From NCBI GenBank assembly GCA_036381125.1, contig DASVDK010000038.1, positions 1 through 6,456 of the forward strand: a stretch of DNA of 6,456 nt, in the 5' to 3' direction. The DNA comes from DASVDK01 sp036381125 [NCBI: Thermodesulfobacteriota bacterium] (GTDB lineage Bacteria > DASVDK01). Shown here piece after piece: positions 1-6,456 of this stretch (its first letter is position 1; each line of letters begins with the position of its first letter). The notes beneath the pieces were generated by a model. That model searched no databases, was not told where the DNA came from, and saw nothing but the letters and a program-made list of their open reading frames with translations. The position numbers and the translations under genes were made by a program.

Positions 1-12
1 GAGGAGGCCTAG
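1..12 (+). CDS. possible 3' end of an upstream gene (rplY/ctc candidate)
   Basis: The first four codons in frame 1 read Glu-Glu-Ala followed by TAG at 10-12, which would be the tail of a gene running in from the left. An acidic Glu/Ala-rich C-terminus just upstream of pth is what the long (Ctc-type) form of ribosomal protein L25 shows in many bacteria, and rplY-pth is a common gene order. With only three residues the identity is a guess from context, and the reading frame itself could be chance. Confidence 0.25.
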   Translation, partial: EEA

Positions 13-18
13 GCCTCC
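3..18. repeat. 16-bp perfect palindrome before pth
   Basis: GGAGGCCTAGGCCTCC is its own reverse complement; the next flanking pair (A2/C19) does not match. It lies 14 bases before the pth start and spans the TAG at 10-12. Without a loop it could form only a short hairpin, and it has no T tract. It may be a stem near the end of the upstream gene, a protein-binding dyad, or simply GC-rich chance. The GGAGG at 3-7 is too far (25 bases) from the pth start to serve as its ribosome binding site. Confidence 0.4.
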
Positions 19-32
19 CCGCGCCGATCGCC

Positions 33-596
33 GTGAAGCTCGTGTGTGGCCTCGGAAACCCCGGCCGGGAGTACGAGGCCACGCGACACAACGTGGGGTG
101 GTGGGTGGTGGAGGCGCTTCGGCGCGAGCTCGCCTTCCCCGAGTTCCATGTGGTCGGTCCCGTCCGCACCACCGCCGGCCTCGTCGATGATCGGCCCGTC
201 CGGCTCGTCGAGCCCTTGACGTACGTGAATCGGAGCGGCGCCGCTCTCGCGCCCCTGGTCGCCCGCGAGGGCGTCGACGTCGCGCACGACCTGCTCGTCG
301 TGGTCGACGACGTCAACCTCGACGTCGGCCGGGCGCGCCTCCGCGCGCGGGGCAGCGCCGGCGGGCACAACGGCCTGAAGTCCATCGAGGCGGCGCTCGG
401 AACGCGCGACTACCCGCGCCTGCGGATCGGTGTCGGCATGCGGCCGCCCGACATCGATCTCGCCGCCTGGGTCCTCGCCCCGTTCGCGCCCGACGACGAG
501 GCGAAGATCCGCGAGCGCATCCCCGACTACGTCGCCTGCATCACCACCTGGTTGAAATACGGGACGGACGTGGCGGTGCGCGAGTGTAACCGGTAA
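33..596 (+). CDS. pth: peptidyl-tRNA hydrolase (Pth)
   Basis: A 187-aa protein, the usual length for bacterial Pth (about 185-195 aa). The cytosolic enzyme hydrolyses the ester bond of peptidyl-tRNAs that drop off the ribosome, freeing tRNA for reuse. The N-terminal motif GLGNPG (6-11) and ATRHNVGWW (16-24) are diagnostic. The residues matching E. coli N10, H20, D93 and N114 are N9, H19 (catalytic), D92 and N113, a constant shift of one; YVNRSG with N66 matches the E. coli FMN-SG segment. [10 protein letters not shown] and RLRIGVG follow in family order. The start is GTG at 33, because the first strand and GLGNPG begin right after it. No convincing Shine-Dalgarno lies 5-12 bases upstream, so translation may be coupled to an upstream gene or use a weak site. 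The stop is TAA at 594-596. The identification is secure; only the start has minor doubt. Confidence 0.97.
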   Translation: MKLVCGLGNPGREYEATRHNVGWWVVEALRRELAFPEFHVVGPVRTTAGLVDDRPVRLVEPLTYVNRSGAALAPLVAREGVDVAHDLLVVVDDVNLDVGRARLRARGSAGGHNGLKSIEAALGTRDYPRLRIGVGMRPPDIDLAAWVLAPFAPDDEAKIRERIPDYVACITTWLKYGTDVAVRECNR

Positions 597-612
597 CAGC
601 CCCTTTCCGCCG

Positions 613-666
613 CGCCGCGCGGGCACCGGACGTGCCGCGGTCGGCACGCCCGCGGCCCGCGCGGCG
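613..666 (+). promoter_or_regulatory. nested stem-loop between pth and hppA
   Basis: CGCCGCGCGGGC (613-624) is perfectly complementary to GCCCGCGCGGCG (655-666), a 12-bp all-GC stem. Inside it CGTGCCG (631-637) pairs with CGGCACG (642-648) around the four-base loop CGGT, leaving a six-by-six internal loop. The structure starts 17 bases after the pth stop and ends 6 bases before the hppA Shine-Dalgarno. No T run follows, so it is not a classic intrinsic terminator. It could partly stop transcription, protect the mRNA 3' end of pth, or limit ribosome access to hppA. The pairing is seen directly; the function is inference. Confidence 0.45.
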
Positions 667-671
667 TCCAA

Positions 672-677
672 CGGAGG
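672..677 (+). promoter_or_regulatory. Shine-Dalgarno site of hppA (decides the start)
   Basis: CGGAGG lies five bases upstream of the GTG at 683. A longer reading from 632 would add a 17-residue Arg/Pro-rich extension that would be translated through the upstream stem-loop. The site therefore favours GTG 683 as the real start. Confidence 0.7.
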
Positions 678-682
678 TTCGC

Positions 683-2814
<2,132 letters not shown>

Positions 2815-2818
<4 letters not shown>

Positions 2819-4008
2819 GCGCCCGCGACCTCTCCTTCGAGCGCGTCGTCGCCTTCGCCGCGGACCTCATCCGCATCCCGTCGCTCCCCGGGAACGAGCG
2901 CGACCTCGCCGCGCGCGTCCGCCGCGAGCTCGACCACCTCGGCTTCGCCGACGTCCGCATCGACGAGCTCGGCAACGTCATCGGCGTCGCGCCCGGCCGC
3001 GGCGCCGCTCCCGCCGTCATGCTCTCCTCGCACCTCGACATGGTCGATGTCGGCGACCCCGCCTCCTGGGAGTACCCGCCCTTCGGCGGCATCGTCGACG
3101 GCGGCTTCCTCCACGGCCGCGGCGCCATGGACATCAAGGGACCGCTCGCGCTCCAGACTTACGCCGCCGCCCACTTCCTCGATCACCCCGCCGATGGCGA
3201 CGTCGTCGTCGCCCACACCGTTTTCGAGGAGCGCGGCGGCTGGGGCATGGATGCGCTCGTGCGCTCCGGTACGCTGCGCCCCGGCGCCGTCATCCTCGGT
3301 GAAGCCACCAATGGCGACGTCTGCATCGGCCACCGCGGACGCGCCGAGCTCATCGTCGAGCTCCAGGGCGTCGCCGGCCACGCCAGCGCTCCGGAGCGGG
3401 CTCGCAACCCCCTCGACGCGCTCCCCGAGGTCATCCCGGCGCTCCAGGAGTTCGCCGCCCGCCTCCCGTCTGCGCCGATCCTCGGCAAGGCCACGCTCGC
3501 GCCCACCGCGGTCGAGACGCTCCCCCGCAGCCGCAACGTCATCCCCGACCGCGCCCGCGTGATCGTCGACTGGCGCACCATCCCGGGGCTCTCCGCCGAG
3601 GACACCCGGCGGACGCTCGAGGACTTCCTTCGGCCGCGCATTCGCCTCCCCGAGGGCTGCGCCCTCGACGTCCGCTTCGCGACCGAGCACCAGCGGTCGT
3701 ACACCGGCCTCGAGTGTGAGCGTGACCTGTTCACCCCGGGCTACCTCCTCGCCCCCGATCACCCCGTCGCCGTCGCCGCCGCCAATGCCGTCCGCGCAGG
3801 CCTCGGCCGCGAGCCCGCGCTCCGGCCCTGGACCTTCGCCACCGATGGCGGACACACCTGCGGCGAGCAGGGCATCCCGACCGTGGGCTTCGCGCCCGGG
3901 GAAGAGCGCTTCGCCCACACCAACCGTGAGCGGCTGGACCTCGACCAGGCTCGCGCGGTCTACGAGGCCTACCCGCTCGTGATCCGCGCCGTCATGGGCG
4001 CCGCCTGA
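2815..4008 (+). CDS. M20-family metallopeptidase/deacylase, YgeY/ArgE/DapE-like
   Basis: A 397-aa probable cytosolic, di-metal amidohydrolase of the M20 clan. Expected ligands and catalytic residues occur in order: H73 and D75 (SSHLDMVD), bridging D106 (GRGAMDIKG), general base E138 and ligand E139 (VFEERGG), E163 (ILGEATNGD), and H368 near the C-terminus (RFAHTNRE). The middle part (about 175-285) is the lid/dimerisation domain, with GHASAPER and LGKATL. From memory, the segments [30 protein letters not shown] and WTFATDGG resemble E. coli YgeY (putative selenium-metabolism hydrolase) more than ArgE or DapE. No selenium genes are visible, so the substrate is open; an N-acyl amino acid, a dipeptide or a carbamoyl compound are options. 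ATG 2815 overlaps the hppA stop as ATGA, indicating translational coupling. The reading frame stays open back to 709 inside hppA, but that part is an Arg/Pro-rich shadow. Confidence 0.92.
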
Positions 4009-4018
4009 CCGCGGCGCC
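3997..4018 (+). terminator. GC stem-loop across the stop of the M20 gene (weak terminator candidate)
   Basis: GGCGCCGC (3997-4004) pairs perfectly with GCGGCGCC (4011-4018) around CTGACC, which contains the TGA stop. The sequence after it is C-rich with no T run, so intrinsic termination is doubtful. In such GC-rich DNA an 8-bp match can arise by chance. Confidence 0.2.
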
Positions 4019-4059
4019 GCCTCCCCCCACGCCACGCCGCGCAGCCGGTGCCCGCGCGC

Positions 4060-4088
4060 TGGAAAACGGCGCGCAATTCCGCTAAACT
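4060..4088 (+). promoter_or_regulatory. candidate sigma70-type promoter for ychF
   Basis: TGGAAA (4060-4065) matches four of six bases of the -35 consensus and TAAACT (4083-4088) four of six of the -10 consensus, with a 17-base spacer. Transcription would begin near 4095, about 37 bases before the ychF ATG. The stretch 4060-4113 is the most AT-rich piece of the window, which supports a regulatory role. A second -10-like TATACG (4111-4116) has no good -35 partner. Confidence 0.4.
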
Positions 4089-4131
4089 TAAGGGCTGGCA
4101 TCAAAAACCGTATACGCCGTCCGCAGGCGAC

Positions 4132-5262
4132 ATGCCCAATCTGAAGCTCGGGATCGTCGGACTGCCGAACGTCGGCAAGTCCACGCTCTTCAATGCGCTC
4201 ACCGGCGCCGGCGCGTCGGCCGAGAACTACCCGTTCTGCACCGTCGATCCGAACGTCGGCGTCGTCGAGGTGCCGGATCGACGCGTCGACCTGCTCGTCG
4301 AGCGCGTGCGGCCGAAGTCCCGGGTTCCCGCCGTCGTCACGTTCGTCGACATCGCGGGCCTCGTGAAGGGCGCCTCGGAGGGCGAAGGGCTCGGCAACCA
4401 GTTCCTGGCCAACATCCGGGAGGTGGACGCGATCGTCCACGTGGTGCGCTGCTTCGAGGACCCCGACGTGACGCACGTGCTCGGCGAGGTCGATCCGGTC
4501 CGCGACCGGGAGATCATCAACCTCGAGCTCGCCCTCTCGGACCTCCAGCTCGTGGAGAAGCGGCTCCAGCGCGCGGAGCGCGCCGCGAAGGGGGGCGACC
4601 GGGAGGCGCAGGCGGAGCTCGCGCTCCTGCGCAAGGTGCAGGCGGTCCTCTCGGAGGGACGGCCCGCGCGCGCCGTGGACCTGTCCGGCGACGAGGAGGC
4701 CCGGCTGCTCCGCACCTTCAACCTGCTGACCGCGAAGCGCGAGCTGTACGTCGCGAACGTCGCCGAGTCCGACCTCGGCGCCGGTGGGCAGGGCGAGCCC
4801 GGGGAAGGGAACCCGTTGGTGCACCGGTTGCGCGCCGCCATCGAGGCCGACGGCGAGCCCGCCGAGGTGGTCCCGCTCTCCGCGCGCATCGAGGCGGAGC
4901 TGCTGCACCTCGAGCCGTCCGAGCGCGCGATGTTCCTCGAGGAGCTCGGCCTCGACGAGCCCGGGCTCTACCGCCTGATCCGCGCCGGGTACCACCTTCT
5001 CGACCTGATCAGTTACTTCACCGCGGGCGAAAAGGAGGTCCGCGCCTGGACCATCCGTCGCGGGACCCGCGCGCCGCAGGCTGCGGCCGAGATCCACACG
5101 GACTTCGAGCGCGGCTTCATCCGCGCCGAGACGATCGGATGGGATGACTTCGTTCGCGCCGGCTCGCTGCGCGCCGCCCGCGAGCAGGGGCTGATGAGGA
5201 GCGAGGGGAAGGACTACGTCGTGCAGGACGGGGACATCATGTTGTTCCGGTTCAACGTCTGA
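4132..5262 (+). CDS. ychF: ribosome-associated P-loop ATPase YchF (Obg/OLA1 family)
   Basis: A 376-aa protein, close to the usual 363-372 aa. YchF/OLA1 is a TRAFAC-class cytosolic NTPase that prefers ATP, binds ribosomes and is tied to stress responses. The P-loop GLPNVGKST is at 10-18 and the G2 region around YPFCTVDPN. Switch II DIAG (73-76) leads into the family motif GLVKGASEGEGLGNQFL. N209-V-A-E212 is the altered G4 motif (NxxE instead of NKxD) that explains ATP preference. A helical coiled-coil insert occupies about 125-200. The C-terminal TGS-like domain (about 294-376) has SYFTAGEKEVRAWTI, HTDFERGFIRAETI and the final FRFNV. The frame is open back to GTG 4048, but the first P-loop strand (LKLGIVG) follows ATG 4132 directly and the candidate promoter overlaps the upstream part, so ATG 4132 is chosen. 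Its Shine-Dalgarno is weak (CAGG at 4124-4127). Confidence 0.97.
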   Translation: MPNLKLGIVGLPNVGKSTLFNALTGAGASAENYPFCTVDPNVGVVEVPDRRVDLLVERVRPKSRVPAVVTFVDIAGLVKGASEGEGLGNQFLANIREVDAIVHVVRCFEDPDVTHVLGEVDPVRDREIINLELALSDLQLVEKRLQRAERAAKGGDREAQAELALLRKVQAVLSEGRPARAVDLSGDEEARLLRTFNLLTAKRELYVANVAESDLGAGGQGEPGEGNPLVHRLRAAIEADGEPAEVVPLSARIEAELLHLEPSERAMFLEELGLDEPGLYRLIRAGYHLLDLISYFTAGEKEVRAWTIRRGTRAPQAAAEIHTDFERGFIRAETIGWDDFVRAGSLRAAREQGLMRSEGKDYVVQDGDIMLFRFNV

Positions 5263-5322
5263 GGCCGGTCCGGCCCCGCGGGATCGGCGGCACGGCGGCG
5301 TCCCCGCGTCCGGCCATGCCGG
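5263..5322. terminator. two small GC hairpins between convergent genes (weak terminator candidates)
   Basis: The 74-base gap between the ychF stop and the convergent peptidase gene holds GGCCG-GTC-CGGCC (5263-5275), immediately after the ychF stop. It also holds CCGGC-CAT-GCCGG (5310-5322), 14 bases beyond the stop of the minus-strand gene. Each is a 5-bp stem with a three-base loop, one near each gene end. Neither has a T run, so they are poor intrinsic terminators. Nothing else is visible in the gap. Confidence 0.2.
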
Positions 5323-5336
5323 CGACCATTGCGCCC

Positions 5337-5801
5337 TCAGGCCGCCTCCACCTCCACCGTCAGAATGTCGGCGATGTGCCAGCGCCGGTGCACGTAGCTT
5401 TCCAGCGCACTCGGCGCGTCGCGCTCCGGGTCGTACACCAGTCCGCCGGAGACGACCACGAAATGCCCGCGCGTGTCGCCAGGCTCGTGGATCAGGACGA
5501 TCGCCGGATCCGCGGTCGGAACGTGCGCGGCGAGCGCACAGCCGTCCCCCGCGTCCGACACCCGGACGAGCCGACCGGTCAGCCGCCGTAGCATCCGCGC
5601 GACCTCCATCGCCCGAAGCCCGTCGCCCGGGCGCCCGGACGGGTCCGCCGCCGCCGCCGCCTCGCGGTAGCTTACGCCTGCCAGCATGGCCGCCGCCGCG
5701 ATTCCGCAGTCCCGGCCGTTCCGCTGCCGGATGTGCCGGATCGCCGCGGAGGGAGCTGCCGCCGTGACCGGCCCGCCGGTCGCTGCCTTTTCGCGCCGCA
5801 T
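5337..5801 (-). CDS. stand-alone C39-like cysteine peptidase domain protein
   Basis: A 154-aa single-domain protein. The N-terminal block RQRNGRDCGIAAAAMLAG has Q26 (oxyanion hole) and C32 (nucleophile) in the Q-x5-C, DCG arrangement of C39 peptidases. H113 in RGHFVVVSGG and D124 in VYDPE complete the catalytic set in the expected order and spacing. C39 domains normally sit at the N-terminus of ABC exporters and cut double-glycine leaders of bacteriocins. Here no transporter, membrane helix or signal peptide is visible, so it is probably cytosolic, with unknown substrate. The start chosen is ATG 5801 because AGGTGG lies five bases upstream; GTG 5849 would add 16 residues and has only GAGG at four bases. 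The gene converges on ychF and diverges from the pilin-like gene. The family call rests on motifs only; another papain-fold or transglutaminase-like family is possible. Confidence 0.75.
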   Translation of the reverse strand: MRREKAATGGPVTAAAPSAAIRHIRQRNGRDCGIAAAAMLAGVSYREAAAAADPSGRPGDGLRAMEVARMLRRLTGRLVRVSDAGDGCALAAHVPTADPAIVLIHEPGDTRGHFVVVSGGLVYDPERDAPSALESYVHRRWHIADILTVEVEAA

Positions 5802-5806
5802 CGACG

Positions 5807-5812
5807 CCACCT
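5807..5812 (-). promoter_or_regulatory. Shine-Dalgarno of the C39-like gene (decides the start)
   Basis: On the minus strand AGGTGG ends five bases before the ATG at 5801, one mismatch from AGGAGG. It favours this ATG over the in-frame GTG at 5849. Confidence 0.5.
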
Positions 5813-5864
5813 TCGATCCTTCTCTCGTACGGTGTCGCCCCTCGTACACGCGGCCTCGACCCCC

Positions 5865-5889
5865 GTTCCGGCCGACTCGCGGCCGGAAC
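5865..5889. promoter_or_regulatory. 10-bp perfect dyad in the divergent intergenic region
   Basis: GTTCCGGCCG (5865-5874) and CGGCCGGAAC (5880-5889) are perfect inverted repeats around ACTCG. The dyad lies 63 bases upstream of the peptidase ATG and about 105 bases upstream of the pilin-like start. This suits either an operator for divergent transcription or a leader hairpin of the minus-strand gene. I see no clear -35/-10 pair on either strand here. The symmetry is seen; the function is inferred. Confidence 0.4.
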
Positions 5890-5993
5890 CACGCGCACCG
5901 GCGTGTATCGACATTGCTCTGGCCTGGCCGTGACGTTACCGTGGAGCGCGCTTCTCACAGGACACCGCTGCCCGGTATCGGAGCCGGACCACC

Positions 5994-6359
5994 TTGCCGA
6001 CACGTGCCCGCGGATCCCTATTGCGCCGGCGGCCCGGTCAGGCGCTCGTCGAGTACGTGCTCGTCGTCGCGCTCGTCGCGGTCGGCCTCGTGCTCGTGAT
6101 GCTCCATCTCCGCAACGGAGCGGGCGCCGCGTTCTCCGGTGCCAACTGCCAGGTTGCTTCGGCTGGTGGCGGCGAGCCGGCCGCCGCGTGTGGCGCCGCC
6201 GACGCGACAGCGCCGGGCTCGGCGGGAGGCGCCGGGCATCCGGGCGCCGGCTACGGCTGGGGACAGCGCCCGCCGACGCCCGGTCCGCCCCCGGGGATCC
6301 CGGGCCACGGTGACGACGGCCCCGACCCCCCGGGCGGCGGCACGAGGGGCCCGCGCTGA
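5994..6359 (+). CDS. short type IVb (Flp-like) pilin-like protein with Gly/Pro-rich tail
   Basis: A 121-aa protein. Residues 1-15 form a basic leader ending RRRPG, followed by QALVEY and a hydrophobic helix (about 21-39). Cleavage after G15 would put Glu at +5 and Tyr at +6 of the mature protein, the hallmark of Flp/TadE-type prepilins cut by a prepilin peptidase and held in the inner membrane before assembly. The rest (about 44-121) is rich in Gly, Pro and Ala, with C52 and C66 as a possible disulfide pair. Flp pilins are usually 50-80 aa, so the tail is long. The only in-frame starts after the TGA at 5931 are TTG 5994 (GGAG ten bases upstream) and TTG 6021; the first gives a full basic leader. 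The TTG start and the composition-driven tail lower confidence. No other tad or pilus genes are visible, so it could equally be a membrane-anchored small protein. Confidence 0.65.
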   Translation: MPTRARGSLLRRRPGQALVEYVLVVALVAVGLVLVMLHLRNGAGAAFSGANCQVASAGGGEPAAACGAADATAPGSAGGAGHPGAGYGWGQRPPTPGPPPGIPGHGDDGPDPPGGGTRGPR

Positions 6360-6388
6360 TCGTCGACCCGCACCCCGCGCCGAAGAAC

Positions 6389-6456
6389 GAGCGCCCAGGA
6401 ACGAGCGACCCCGGGGGCACCATGGTGCCCCCGGGGTCGCTCGTTCCTGGGCGCTC
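6389..6456. repeat. 68-bp perfect palindrome at the window end
   Basis: Bases 6389-6422 are the exact reverse complement of 6423-6456; the centre is CCATGG with no spacer. The right arm ends at the last base of the window, so the repeat may be longer than seen. It begins 30 bases after the pilin-like stop, where a terminator would be expected, but no T tract is visible and a 34-bp perfect stem is far longer than usual. Inside the left side, GAACGAGCG occurs twice (6385-6393 and 6399-6407). An assembly fold-back or a contig broken at a hairpin is a serious alternative. Confidence 0.9.

Noticed and set aside
632-682. Seventeen-residue N-terminal extension of hppA
   Set aside because: It is Arg/Pro-rich, lies inside the stem-loop, and lacks a ribosome binding site, while GTG 683 has CGGAGG five bases upstream.
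4096-4113. TGGCAT followed by A-rich sequence as a sigma54 promoter
   Set aside because: The -12 GC element at the proper spacing is missing.
4048-4131. N-terminal extension of ychF from GTG 4048
   Set aside because: YchF proteins begin a few residues before the P-loop strand. The extension overlaps the AT-rich promoter-like stretch.
5277-5308. CGCGGG/CCCGCG inverted repeat after ychF
   Set aside because: The stem is six bases with a 20-base interior and no T run. It is expected by chance at this GC content.
5686-6313. Plus-strand frames overlapping the C39-like gene and the pilin-like gene
   Set aside because: They are Arg/Ser/Pro-rich and carry no motif, whereas the competing frames carry catalytic and signal motifs in the proper order.

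Overview
The window is a very GC-rich stretch of bacterial chromosome (roughly 70% GC, codons strongly biased to G/C in third position). It carries six protein genes that can be supported and possibly the last codons of a seventh. No rRNA, tRNA, CRISPR array, insertion sequence or phage gene was seen. The gene set does not fix the taxon. A GC-rich proteobacterial or deltaproteobacterial-like lineage, or an uncultured phylum of similar composition, would fit.

Left part (1-5262, all on the + strand): a possible end of an upstream gene (Glu-Glu-Ala-stop), then peptidyl-tRNA hydrolase (pth). Next comes a GC-rich gap with a nested stem-loop, then a membrane ion-pumping pyrophosphatase (hppA type, K+-dependent signature). 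An M20 metallopeptidase/deacylase overlaps hppA by ATGA. After a short, noticeably AT-richer gap with a plausible sigma70-type promoter comes the ribosome-associated ATPase ychF. pth and ychF are commonly neighbours in bacteria; here hppA and the M20 gene lie between them. Three of the genes connect loosely to translation: Pth recycles peptidyl-tRNA, YchF binds ribosomes, and the pyrophosphatase removes and harvests energy from the PPi made by aminoacyl-tRNA charging and nucleic-acid synthesis. That link is inference.

Right part (5263-6456): less conserved. A small minus-strand gene, convergent with ychF, encodes a stand-alone C39-like (papain-fold) cysteine peptidase with a complete Q/C/H/D set. 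Divergent from it is a + strand gene for a short type IVb (Flp-like) pilin-like protein with a class III signal motif (RRRPG|QALVEY) and a long Gly/Pro/Ala-rich tail. A 10-bp perfect dyad lies between the two. No other pilus-assembly genes are visible.

The window ends exactly at the edge of a perfect 68-bp palindrome (34-bp arms, no spacer). This may be a strong hairpin downstream of the pilin-like gene, but its coincidence with the sequence end also makes an assembly fold-back or a broken contig likely.

The core genes are ordinary. The most unusual content is the peptidase/pilin-like pair and the terminal palindrome.
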